Below are positions 1 through 9,245 of a DNA stretch of 64,000 bases, piece after piece. Source of the stretch: Whitmania pigra (lineage: Eukaryota > Annelida > Clitellata > Hirudinida > Haemopidae). The position numbers and the translations under genes were made by a program. The stretch is from the NCBI GenBank assembly GCA_021613335.1, contig JAJTWR010000266.1, positions 1,926,501-1,990,500 of the forward strand. Direction: 5' to 3'. The stretch's first letter is position 1, and each line of letters starts with the position of its first letter. The notes under the pieces were generated by a model. That model saw only the letters and a list, made by a program, of their open reading frames with translations. It made no database searches and was not told the origin of the DNA.

Positions 1-105
1 ATACCTGAATCAGTTCCTTTGGAATAGGCTTGGGAACTCTTGTTTCCAGCGTAACCTGGAACTTATCCAGAAATACTATCCCGCGAAAATATTATTGTTT
101 TGCAT

Positions 106-312
106 TGTATTGTGGGTTCCAAAACAACCGTTTTCAGAGTGTTGGACACAGGAACTTTGTCCCACTTGCATAATTAGACGCGAGCTCCGAGCGCCATGCT
201 TGTTTACGTTTCATGAACTTAACGCGATATTATTCCTTCTCAACTCGAGTCAAAAATTCATCTGTTCAACATTTATTCTTCTGATTGTCTTTATATATAC
301 AGTTACACTACA
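106..312 (+). repeat. Putative 5' LTR of gypsy element 1
   Basis: The segment starts with TG and ends with CA immediately before a primer-binding-site-like sequence and the gag-pol body of element 1. No second copy exists in the window, because the 3' end of the element is missing, so both ends are inferred only from the TG...CA rule and the position of the PBS. The true start could differ by tens of bases. Confidence 0.3.
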
Positions 313-314
313 AA

Positions 315-332
315 TTGGTTACCCCGACGTGA
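315..332 (+). other. Primer-binding-site-like sequence (gypsy element 1)
   Basis: TTGGTTACCCCGACGTGA lies just after the putative LTR end. Many invertebrate Ty3/gypsy elements carry a closely similar TTGG...CCCCGACGTGA sequence at this place, where a host tRNA primes minus-strand synthesis. The primer tRNA was not identified. Confidence 0.4.
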
Positions 333-404
333 TAGAAGAGATATGGAAGATCGACGTCAGAGGAGGTCGGAGCTCTACCACGTGTGACAGCAATCAGCAT
401 GTAG

Positions 405-1199
405 TTGCCGCCGTTTTTCACAGCGAACCCGAGACTGTGGTTCGCCAACATCGAGGCGTTGTTTCACATGCAACGCCTGAAGTACGAGACTCAGCGATAC
501 CCACACGTGGTACACAATCTGCCCTTCCATGTAGCGGAGCAAGTCCAGGACCTCATCTACGAGGTTCCAAGCCAGAGGCTGTACTCCGGTCTCAAGGAGG
601 CCATGCTGCAGCGCTGCGGACAATCTCAACAGACAAGGGTGAGGAGCCTTTTCAGCGCAGTGCACCTGGAAGGTCGGCTACCCAGCCAACTCCTTCGACA
701 CATGAAGACGCTGCTGGGCGACAATTTGATGGACGAAGCCATCCTCCGGCAGCTGTGGGTTGATAAGCTGCCACCTCACATCCGGTCCATGCTGGCGACA
801 GCCCACGACAAAAGCCTCCTGGAACAGTCCATTCTGGCGAACCAAATCATGGACGCGTACACCGAACCCGCAGTCTCACGGGTAGTGACGGCCCCCCTGC
901 AAGGACAGACCACCATGGAAGACATCAGCCTCAGGCTTCAGCTGATCACCGCCAGGCTGGCCAGGTTGGAGACCACTAGAAAAGAGCCTAGGCGACACAC
1001 ACGACCCCGCAGCAGGAGCAGATCCCAAGCAAGGCGCAGAAACACACCGGGCATGTGCTGGTACCACGCCACATACCGGGAGAAGGCCCAACGCTGCCAA
1101 CAGCCTGCCCCTTCCAGTCATCAAACTTCAGGGCCTAGCAGTAGCTGTGACGGCTGCCTCTGGCCAACATCATGGAAGTCGCCTGTTCCTCATCGATGA
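405..1199 (+). pseudogene. gag: Ty3/gypsy element 1 gag (degraded)
   Basis: A 264-codon ORF begins with the N-terminal signature of the invertebrate gypsy gag family (PPF...P.LWFANIEALF) and continues through the helical capsid-like region (DLIYEVP, LRQLWVDKLPPHIR) to an Arg/Ser-rich tail and the MCWYH motif usual at the end of this gag. In other family members gag ends just after that motif and pol overlaps it. Here the gag frame runs past that point because the register has shifted, and the pol frame starts near 1147. It is a structural capsid-like protein of a retrotransposon and is probably no longer functional. Confidence 0.75.
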
Positions 1200-3350
1200 C
1201 GTTTCCAACGGCCTGAAGTTTCTTGTCGACAACGGATCGGATGTCAGCGTCATCCCCCGCCTCTCCAGCACTCGCTCAAGACATCACCCTTCACGCTGCA
1301 GGCTGCCAATGGCACGACGATTAGGATGTACGGTCAAAAATCTCTGTCGTTAGATTTGGGTTTGAGGCGCAATTTCCAGTGGATCTTCGTTGTCGCCGAT
1401 GTGCAGTCCCCAATCATTGGAGCAGATTTCCTGGGCCATTTTAACTTGAACGTCGACATGTTCAACAAGAGGCTCATCGACAACCAGACAACTTTATCAG
1501 TCGTTGGATCCATCAGCGCAGCACCTCCAACCCACATCCACCTGGCGCGAGCAACGAACAACCTCATCACCGGGCTTCTGGACAAGTTTCCGTCCGACAG
1601 GCCTTCCGACTTCAACGGCAACTTCAAGCATCACATTGTAACAGACGGCCCACCTGTTTTCTCCAAGCCACGCCGACTTCACCCCGACAAGTTCAAGATC
1701 GCCAAGGCTGAGTTCGAGCACATGCTCCAGTTGGGAATCATCCGCCCCTCTTCCAGCCCATGGTCGTCACCTCTACACATTGTTCCAAAATCTTCAGGAG
1801 ACTGGAGGCCATGCGGAGATTACAGAGCACTGAATGCACGGACGGTTCCGGACAGATACCCCATTCCGCATCTACATTACTTCACCAACGACTTTGACCA
1901 AGGCACAGATCTTCTCAAGAATCGATCTCGTCAGAGCCTACCACCACATTCCCATCGCGGAGGACGACATATCCAAGACCGCCATCACTACACAGTTCGG
2001 CCTGTACGAATTCATCCGTCTACCGTTCGGACTCAGGAACGCAGCCCAGTCTTTCCAGCGCTTCATGGACGAGATATTCCGAGGTCTAGATTTTGCATTT
2101 GTCTATATCGATGACGTTCTAATTGCCAGCTCGTCTATGGAGGAGCATCTCGGACACCTAGAGCAAGTGCTGAAGAGGTTCGCCGATTTTCATCTCACGG
2201 TGAACATGGACAAGAGTGAATTTGCGGTCACATCTACAACATTCCTGGGACACTCTGTGAGTTCAGACGGCATACAACCACTTCCGGACAATGTCTAGGC
2301 CATCACAGAGTACAAGCTACCGGAGACGCTTACACAACTCCGACGGTTCGTGGGTCTGGTGAACTTCTACAGGAGGTTCATCCCACACTGCGCCAACATG
2401 CCTGCTCCTTTGACCAGCATGTTCAACAAGCAGAACTCAAAGAGCAAGGCAGCAGTGTCCCTGAACCCTGTCCAGTTGCAAGCATTCCAGAAAATCAAAG
2501 ATGCTGTGCAGTCTGCCACCCGTCTCGCATTCTTGGACAAGGACAGCCACCTACAACTCTCCACAGACGCTTCCGACGATGCAGCTGGAGCGGTCCTGGA
2601 ACAGGTGCAAGGTGGCCTCACTATACCGGTGGCGTTTTTTCTCCAAGAAGTTCAGCCCGACGGAGACGCGGTACAGCACGTTCGGCAGGGAACCGTTGGC
2701 GATGTACCTGGTCGTGAAGCACTTCCAGCACCTACTGGAAGGTCGTCAATTTACAATCTTCACGGACCACAGGCCGCTCACATTTGCTTACAAGAGCGGA
2801 TCCAGCCGGTACTCGCCCAGGGAAATGCGGCATCTGGATTTCCTCAGTCAGTTGACATCAGGCACATCAAAGGAGACCAGAATGTCGTGGCAGATGCCTT
2901 GTTGCGCACCGATGTCAACGCCGTCACAACCATCGATCTACAAGAGATAGCCGCACACCAAGCTGCAGAGACCCAGCTCCAGATCGACATGCCATCCCTG
3001 GAGATTATTGAGGTTCCACTACCATCCAGCCACGGCAACATCTTCGTCGACGTCTCAACAGGAGTGCACAGACCGCTCGTCCCAGAGAAGCTGCGTCACA
3101 AGGTATTTCTGAGCTTATACTCTTTATCACATCCAGGTGCCCGTGCAACGTCAAAACTGGTGAGGCCAGAAGAGCACGCCAGACACTCTCGGCACTACGA
3201 CGTCACCAGCAAACATTTCCTCTGCCAAGCTGCCGCTTCCAACACATCCATCTGGACCTGGTGGAACCACTTCCGTCATTGGAGGGACACACACACATCC
3301 TCACATGCGTGGATCGATTCACAAGATGGCCCATGGACTGCACATTTTCA
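1147..3350 (+). pseudogene. pol: Ty3/gypsy element 1 pol: protease-RT-RNase H-partial integrase (broken)
   Basis: The domains run in the usual order. An aspartic protease ([13 protein letters not shown], with NGS in place of D-S/T-G) is followed by a reverse transcriptase with [19 protein letters not shown] and the catalytic VYIDDVL box. RNase H (LSTDASDDAAGAVLEQ) and the start of the integrase core (CVDRFTRWP) come next. Reading frames change near 1265, 1905 and 2640, and an in-frame TAG sits at 2296-2298, so it cannot make polyprotein. The integrase stops near 3340, where sequence of a second element begins. The Asn in the protease motif would by itself inactivate it if not a recent mutation. 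Confidence 0.85.
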
Positions 3351-3890
3351 ACACGTTTAGCTTTTATTCCCCAGAAGATAAGAAGAAGATAGATGCAGTA
3401 AAAGAAAAGTTTCACCGCTACTGCTCACCTAAGAAAAACATAGTCTTTGAAAGGTTTCAGTTTTGGAAAACCGCCCAAGGCCCTGGAGAGTCCATAGATG
3501 CCTTCATGCATAGATGTAACAACCCTTCGCACTCGAGCTAAAACTTGTGAGTTTGGGGATCAAGAAGAATCCCTCATTCGTGACAGAGTTGTTCTAGGTT
3601 GCAGAGACAATCGCACACAGGAACGCATGCTCAGAGAACCAGACCTTTCTCTGACTAAAGAATTGCAGATTTGTAGAGCTACAGAAGCCACAAATGAGCA
3701 ATTGAAAGTTATAAAAATGAAGAAGCAGTCGTAGACCTCCTTGGAACAAAGAGATTCCCCAAGAAAAACACAACGCACAAGCAATGGAATGACAGTTGTA
3801 AAAAATGCGGCAGGCAACATGAACCGAAACAGCCTTCGGTAAGAGATGTTTTACATGCGGTAAAGAAAATCGTTTTAGTTTGATGTGCAG
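3334..3890 (+). pseudogene. gag: Gypsy element 2 gag remnant with zinc knuckle
   Basis: Gag similarity is spread over several frames. HIFNTFSFYSPEDKKKI and the QFWKTAQGPGESIDAF box lie in one frame, and LRTRAKTCEFGDQEESLIRDR through LSLTKELQICRATEA lies in the next after a shift near 3520. A zinc-knuckle-like stretch (CKKCGRQHEP, then CFTCGKENRFSLMC) follows after 3790. This is the K02A2.6-like gag architecture of invertebrate gypsy elements. Frameshifts and a stop at 3732-3734 show that it is dead. Confidence 0.7.
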
Positions 3891-4865
3891 GGCATCAAAA
3901 GTGATACCAAGGCGAAAATCACACTTCACGGCTCATCGAATCGTTCTAGGACAAACATAGACCAGGTGGAACAACATTTGGATTTGGATGAGTTCAGCAT
4001 ATCAAATGTAGGTGTTGATAATGGAAGTGTTAAGAGTTGGAAGACGACCATCATAGTGGGTGGAAAAGCAATCAGTTGCAAACTGGACACCGGTGCTGAG
4101 GCCAACGTGATGTGCAGGTCAACATTCGAGCAGCTTCCCGAGAAGACAAGGGTTCAGAAGGCAACAATTTTGTCAGCGTTCGGTAACAACAAGGTTCGCC
4201 CAGTCGGAAAAGTAACGCTGTCTGTAAAGACAAGCAAAGAAACTGCTGACCATGAATTTTTTATAGTGGAACACCATATGGCAAAGATCATTGGTTTGCC
4301 CTCTTGTTGCAGATTAGATCTAATTCGTTTGGATGTTAGTCCTGCTCAATTGCAAGTGAGTCGATCGTTAAGAACTAAGCTTCCAGTATTTGAGAAAAGT
4401 TTCCAACCACATATTGTAAATGCTCAGAAGAATCTGCTGATTAGACAGAATAAGCAGAAGATGTATTATGATAGAAAATCGAAATCACTTCCGAAATTGA
4501 ATGAGGGTGAGGTAGTACGTGTGCGACATAACGGAAAATGGGCACGTGGCGTTGTTCAGCATGCTCACTCCACTCCTCGTTCATACATCGTTGACACCCA
4601 AGACGGGTCCAAAATTAGACGCAACCGGAGAGACATTATTCGAACAAAAGAAGATCGACCCATTAGAGAACCCTTACTGGATGACTTTACAAGTAACACT
4701 GATGAACAACAGCACGAAGCACTGGCGGGATCGCCAGTTCCATCATCATCCGATCAGTCAGCAAATGTTCCCGGGACAGGAAGCAATTCTCAACCAATCA
4801 TGAAAACCCGCAGCGGTCGAACCTCTTGTCTCCCAGTTCGGTTCAAGGACTATATAATGAAGTGA
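3885..4865 (+). CDS. Retroelement ORF: aspartic protease fused to integrase C-terminus
   Basis: An uninterrupted ORF of 326 codons. Residues about 45-145 form a retropepsin: KLDTGAEANVM carries the catalytic D-T-G, followed by VEHHMAKIIGLPSC. Near residue 150 the sequence jumps to what is normally the end of pol: SPAQLQVSRSLRTKLP, the KMYYDRKSKSLPKL linker and the C-terminal GPY/F-like chromodomain-less fold (VRVRHNGKWARGVV...PRSYIVDTQDG). Reverse transcriptase, RNase H and the integrase core (about 700 residues in relatives) have been deleted in frame. The frame staying open across the join is notable in a locus otherwise full of stops. It may be a young deletion derivative. There is no evidence that it is expressed. 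Confidence 0.7.
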   Translation: MQGIKSDTKAKITLHGSSNRSRTNIDQVEQHLDLDEFSISNVGVDNGSVKSWKTTIIVGGKAISCKLDTGAEANVMCRSTFEQLPEKTRVQKATILSAFGNNKVRPVGKVTLSVKTSKETADHEFFIVEHHMAKIIGLPSCCRLDLIRLDVSPAQLQVSRSLRTKLPVFEKSFQPHIVNAQKNLLIRQNKQKMYYDRKSKSLPKLNEGEVVRVRHNGKWARGVVQHAHSTPRSYIVDTQDGSKIRRNRRDIIRTKEDRPIREPLLDDFTSNTDEQQHEALAGSPVPSSSDQSANVPGTGSNSQPIMKTRSGRTSCLPVRFKDYIMK

Positions 4866-4886
4866 CATTAGCTGTATAAGGGGAGA

Positions 4887-5034
4887 TGTGACATATGTCT
4901 ATTTTTATATTTTAGTTCGATTAGAGATCTTTGTTACGCTTGTCTATGTCGTCTTGTGGTCTGAACTGTTTTGATTAGCTGTTATTATCATTGTGTTTAG
5001 ACAGTTATAGATTGCAATAAACGGAAACGTTACA
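4887..5034 (+). repeat. LTR of gypsy element 2 (3' copy)
   Basis: The segment begins TGTGACATATGTC straight after a purine-rich tract (AGGGGAGA, ending 4886), contains an AATAAA signal near 5016, and ends TTACA. That is the expected layout of a short gypsy 3' LTR. No 5' partner is present in the window. Confidence 0.55.
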
Positions 5035-5228
5035 GCTACTACTAAGTACTGATGAAAATGTTTTTCCCAATCACTTTGTAATAGATAATCGTGCTATATT
5101 TTTGTATTCTTCAAAATAATGTACATTTGCAAAAAACTTATAGTCATGTAATTTTTAAAATTTAGTAGAAACACCTCGCGACATATCGGTAAGCCTTTAA
5201 TTAAATATATATTTACTTTTAATTATTA

Positions 5229-5278
5229 TAGTCCGAATCATCTCTGTTATGCAAAGGACTATAATCAAATAAACAAAC
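5229..5278 (+). repeat. Dispersed repeat, copy 1 (GTCC...TTATGCAAAGGACT motif)
   Basis: About 50 bp that recurs at 8624-8680 (reverse strand) and 14478-14530: GTCCRAATC, six variable bases, GTTATGCAAMGGACT, TAATCAARTAAA. The ends GTCC and GGAC are complementary and could pair. It adjoins the inverted-repeat element to the right. Confidence 0.55.
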
Positions 5279-5295
5279 ATAAACACACAAACATA

Positions 5296-5390
5296 ATTAT
5301 TATAGGCGGAGCTAATTTTGTGGTTGGGGTGGAGCTATCTTTCTTATTTTCCATCTCATTAAGGCTCTGTGCAGCTCGGACGGTTTTACC
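5296..5390 (+). repeat. Solo terminal arm related to the Mutator-like element
   Basis: Direct-orientation match to the right arm of the element at 5441-6035: it shares GGCGGAGCTAATTTTG, GGGGTGGAGCT and CATCTCATTAA, and ends CGGTTTTACC. No matching left arm lies upstream. It is inverted relative to the left arm that follows it, so the two could form a long hairpin. Confidence 0.6.
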
Positions 5391-5440
5391 GTTTTGAGGA
5401 TGTTTTATTATTGTCGGATAGCGTTTTTAACGTCCGATGG

Positions 5441-6035
5441 GGTAAAACCGTTCGAGACGGACGCACACATTTTAATGAGATGCTCTACTTTAATGAAGCT
5501 CCACCCAAAACAAATTAAGCTCCGCCTAAAATGAGTAAAAGTAAATCTTTGATCCGTAATATTTTTAGGTATATCTCTTTTTAGGGAAAATCGGTCCGCA
5601 TATTTAGGCTCCGAATAGATCCGCTCAAGTGTTAGGGTAGGGTTATGGTTAGGATTAGGGGATAGGGTAGGGTTAGGGGATATGGTAGGGTTAGGATTAG
5701 GGGATAGGGTAGGGTTAGGGGTTAGGGTAGGGTTAGGATTAGGGGATAGGGTAGGGTTAGGATTAGGGGATAGGGTAGGGTTAGGGGTTAGGGTAGGGTT
5801 AGGGTTAGGCAAAGCGTAAAATTTAAACACTCGATTGCTAATGTCAGACGTCAAGTATTTCCAAAATTATAATAAAACTTTATTAGAGACTTCTATGTAA
5901 ATGACTTAATATATATTGCGGATAAAAGATTCACTTTTACTTATTTTAGGCGGAGTTTAATTTGTTTAGGGGTGGAGCTTTATTTTTTCTTAGCATCTCA
6001 TTAAAATGTGTGCGTCCGTCTCGAACGGTTTTACC
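5441..6035. mobile_element. Non-autonomous Mutator-like element with long TIRs
   Basis: Left arm 5441-5566 and right arm 5914-6035 are near-perfect inverted repeats of about 125 bp. They start GGTAAAACCG and share AGACGGACGCACACATTTTA, AGCTCCACCC, AAGTAAAAG and ATCC. The element is flanked on both sides by the same 9-bp direct repeat GTCCGATGG (5432-5440 and 6036-6044). Long TIRs with an 8-9 bp target duplication are typical of Mutator-like (MULE) elements. The interior has no transposase ORF but contains a telomere-like repeat array. Confidence 0.7.
5628..5813 (+). repeat. Telomere-like degenerate TTAGGG/TAGGG array
   Basis: About 185 bp of GTTAGGG, TAGGG, TTAGGATTAGGGG and GATAGGG units on the + strand lie between the two arms of the Mutator-like element. 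The units are irregular (11-24 bp higher-order pattern). On the minus strand it reads as a Pro/Asn/Thr/Leu repeat ORF that is certainly not a gene. Confidence 0.85.
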
Positions 6036-6045
6036 GTCCGATGGC

Positions 6046-6343
6046 TTCATTCGAGTATCAAGAGTTGGTGTTTTTCGATTAGTAACATTCGGTGAGGTAT
6101 ATTGAGTGACAAGAATTTAAAGATTAGATTTTAGTAAATAATTTTCTACTTAGTCTTAGACTTAATGGTCAGCTTTTACACACTAATTTAAGCATGGACA
6201 TCTCCTATAGTAAATAAGCATGCAGGTTGGCCAAATGGGCAGTGTTCCTGCTATGTAATTAAACACAATAGTTGTTAAATAAGAATTTCATCAGTTTCAT
6301 AGATTTAAGGCATTAATCGCAATAGCCAATCGGTGTTTTAGAA
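6046..6343. other. Intergenic, no feature seen
   Basis: AT-rich sequence between the Mutator-like element and the ZFYVE-like pseudogene. I see no coding similarity, repeat or RNA gene. Confidence 0.5.
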
Positions 6344-7885
6344 ATGTGTTGTTCAAAAAGAGATCTGTGGTGCTTCATCAGTCAGGGGATGAGTACAGTT
6401 GAACAAGATGAGGTCATCATCCTCATGGAATTCAACCAATCAGAGACAGTCATTCCTCTTGACATTTTCCAGGCCATTTCAGATGTTTACGTGTCTGCCT
6501 GTTCACCCATGATTTCATTGTTATCAGTAACAACTTCGGAGATGCAATTAAGATATTGTTTTATTCCATTTTTTTTTACCAAGATACAAGCACTATCAAG
6601 TATTTCCTTCTCTGCAGGATTATTTTTGGGACCTTTCGTTTACAAATAATTCCCTAACATTCAATTTTCAAGTGATAATTTCCTCTAAATTATTTATATT
6701 AATTCAATTTTTAAGTGTTGAAGGCTTTCTCCAACATCGATGATCACGTCCTGACACTGGCTGGAAATTTTATTTTCAAAGCAGATTCACGTTTTGTATG
6801 ATCGCAGAATGCTGAAGGATCTCCTCAAACCCAAGCCATGAACATTCAGGGAAAGATTCTAAGTGGTAGAAAGTCCTCTTGAACCAACCATTTCTAAATT
6901 TGATTGATAACCTTTAAAACTTACATTTTAAATTGCTTAACTCAAGCTAATCGATTTTATTCTAGTTTAAACTGATATTAATAATTTATGACTATAACTA
7001 ATGAATTAAGTTGTATCTAGTTACAGGGGCGTCATTTGTGGTTTTCAGTGGAGCTCTGAAGGCAGCCTCGGGCTAAAAAGCCAAAATAAGCATCATAGAG
7101 GATGGCCTCATGGTTCAAATCACACCCGAGGACATGGCAGCACTCAAGCAGTCCCTCGGCACGGCCGATGACTTTACGATAGATTGCGGCCTTTCCTCAC
7201 GAACGCTTCCCTCATCCCCAGGTGGGGAGGGAGCTTTTGAGGGGGTGGTGGCCCTGAAGTGGTTTTCAGAACGAGTTGAGAAGAATTCGGAGTGAGTAGA
7301 TAGATGGCTTGGAGTTCAGGAGAACTTACAACTTTTTAATCGCTTAATTTCTATTCTACAATGTTTAAACAACTTGTCTTGGTTTTATTCGTCTAGTATT
7401 AAGAGTCCCATCGACAAGCTCAACTGATCTCAATTGGAGCACAAGAGAATTCACACCTCGAATGTTTATGCAACACCAGAGGAAGGTTTTGTCCTCATTT
7501 GGACCGGCCTGTTCTTTCTTAATCCATCATGTGCCTCCCCAACCCTCAGGCCTAAAATTGAAAGGTTTTCAGACTTTCCTCTTGTTGCAAATGTCTGACC
7601 CCTTACTTTTCTCTTTTCTCCATTGCTTTTTAAGTTGACTCTCAGAGTAAAAGTTAGCCCAGACCAGGTTACATATCAGCTAACATTTTGATTAAGGAGT
7701 TATTAATGCCCATGCTTCATTTTTTTTTAGATCAGATGCGAAGCCGGGATCAATGGCAGCTCAGCGCAAATTTTTGGTTGTGTCTGATAACATCATCATC
7801 CCTCTCCTGCATGGCTCGTCATTTGCCAGTCGGCAGCACGACACAAGCCTGGAGTCTTTATTTGTCAATTAAAGCCTGATTGAGT
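6344..7885 (+). pseudogene. ZFYVE9: ZFYVE9/ZFYVE16 (SARA/endofin)-like pseudogene, C-terminal region
   Basis: Several blocks match, in order, the conserved C-terminal domain of the FYVE protein SARA/endofin, which scaffolds Smads at early endosomes. They are 6344-6646 (QGMSTVEQDEVIILMEF...IPLDIFQ), about 6719-6860 (HVLTLAG...ADSRFV), 7027-7270 ([30 protein letters not shown]), about 7396-7560 (LEHKRI...EEGFVLIWT), 7628-7675 and 7729-7885 (FLVVSDNIIIPLLHGSSFASR). GT/AG boundaries survive, so it is a duplicated, not retroposed, copy. Four in-frame stops fall inside conserved blocks (TGA 6799, TAA 7074, TGA 7425, TAA 7870), and the exon between the first two blocks is missing. The FYVE finger is not in the window. 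SARA and endofin cannot be told apart from this. Confidence 0.75.
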
Positions 7886-8560
7886 ATTCATGGGAGTTGT
7901 TCATTTAAATCAAGAGGACCCTCACCCTGGTTCATTAGGCCTGGCGGATTGACATTTATAAATCAAACACTGAAAATTTTATTCAAATTGAAACACGAGG
8001 CCTTTTAGATGATGCTCTTCTAAGAGTTAGTCAGCTGTAATCCCTATAGTCAGGAAAGTTCAAAAGTTCTACAGCTAAAATTTATTTCTGGGATTTTGAG
8101 ATGTGCTTATGGTCCAAACTTAATCCAGAAGTCGTTTAAGCGTTGATTTATGTTCTTTTGAATGAGATAGGCACTTTTAAAATCTTTGAATGTTCGCCTT
8201 AACCTTAAATTTCGAGCGGGCCTAAACGCCCAAATTATTTTCGAACTTTTAATTACCGAAAAAGATGCAAAAAAAGTGGTGATGAAAATGCTGGACAAAT
8301 CAAAGTTAGAAACCTACGACAAGTCAAAACAGTCGACTTGCTCAAATGGTAGTTGCGCACCTAGGCTATTGCGGAAACGACAATTGCAAATCGTTTAAAA
8401 CATCACTTCCAATTTGCACAATTTAACAAAAAATATAATAAAAATAAATCTATTTTAATTTAAAAATAACCCAACCCGACAAATTTTGGCCAGCAAAATA
8501 GCTATAGTTACCACAAGTTTTTTTTTATTAACGTACACTTCATAACTAGATGATTAGGAG
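7886..8560. other. Intergenic, no gene seen
   Basis: AT-rich stretch after the pseudogene. Short ORFs at 8107-8398 on both strands overlap each other and resemble nothing I know. No other feature is apparent. Confidence 0.5.
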
Positions 8561-8564
8561 GGGG

Positions 8565-8623
8565 CGTCTGCAGCACCCGGTATTCCCAGGCGGTCACCCA
8601 TTCAAGTACTAACCGGGCTCGAT
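8565..8623 (-). ncRNA. Partial 5S rRNA sequence (3' half; pseudogene or SINE head)
   Basis: On the minus strand it reads TCGAGCCCGGTTAGTACTTG, AATGGGTGACCGCC, TGGGAATACCGGGTGCTGCAGAC, which is the 3' half of a metazoan 5S rRNA with few changes. The 5' half is absent and is replaced upstream by the dispersed repeat, which itself may be a diverged 5S box-A region with a ~25-bp insertion. It cannot be a functional 5S gene. A 5S-derived (SINE3-like) retroposon is possible. Confidence 0.75.
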
Positions 8624-8690
8624 ATGTTTCTTTATTTGATTAAAATCCTTTGCATAACTAAGATGATTTAGACTTAAGTATTAAGTATTA
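8624..8690 (-). repeat. Dispersed repeat, copy 2, joined to the 5S fragment
   Basis: Minus-strand copy of the motif seen at 5229 and 14478 (AAATCATCTTAGTTATGCAA, AGGATTTTAATCAAATAAAG). It runs directly into the 5S-like sequence, the only copy of the three to do so. Confidence 0.6.
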
Positions 8691-9245
8691 TATAAGAGCC
8701 GTTGGTTTCTCTACATCAAGCTCATGAATAATTAATCAAGCACCAGGAGGCTGGGTAGCAATAGCCCTGATTGTGTTAAATATGGTGGCTTGAATGTGAT
8801 TGGTCGTTTTCAGCATAATTTTACCGCGATTTACGTTGTCTGTAGTACCACAAGCAGTTATAAAATATGAAATTAACATGCTTAATGTTAATGTTTGTTG
8901 ACGAAGATCAATTCAAAACAAGATAATATAATATAATGAGATTAAAGAAAATAGTATGATATTTAAAAAATAAAAGCTAATTCGAGGTTTGTGCTCATAA
9001 AAACATTATTTTCAAATTTACTTAAATATATTTTCAAATTTAAAAAAACAATGTATCAATATAATAATAATATAATATAACACAATAACGCAATTAACAT
9101 TGGATTTACACATCTAAGCACCTCACTATTAGTAATACACCTTGCCGAGGCCTTTTCCTGCTTCAAAATATGTTCTGCTTGGAATTGACTCGGAGAGAGT
9201 TGGATTTAAGTCGTCTGATTTAACGCTTGTAAACAACGACTTGTT
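8691..9245. other. Intergenic / upstream region of the unknown 8-exon gene
   Basis: Strongly AT-rich with short ATA/AAT runs near 9060. It presumably holds the promoter of the gene starting at 9246. No motif is specific enough to name. Confidence 0.4.

Larger units (their letters stand above)
3334..5034 (+). mobile_element. Ty3/gypsy element 2, internally deleted
   Basis: This is a second, different gypsy-type element. It contains gag remnants (3334-3890), a protease fused to the integrase C-terminus (3885-4865), a purine-rich tract and one LTR (4887-5034). Reverse transcriptase, RNase H and most of integrase are absent. The element starts exactly where the integrase of element 1 breaks off, and its 5' LTR is missing, so the junction comes from recombination or a deletion rather than a clean nested insertion. 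Confidence 0.75.

Noticed and set aside
5408..5854. 148-aa minus-strand ORF of Pro/Asn/Thr/Leu repeats
   Set aside because: It is the translation of the telomere-like TTAGGG array and part of the transposon arm; repeat units without stops give an open frame by necessity.
6799..6801. TGA in place of a conserved Cys in the ZFYVE-like sequence, as a possible selenocysteine codon
   Set aside because: Other conserved blocks contain TAA stops (7074, 7870) and a further TGA (7425), and an exon is missing, so a dead gene explains it better.
8186..8398. 70-aa plus-strand ORF ending in a basic stretch
   Set aside because: No similarity, no splice context and low complexity; indistinguishable from chance.
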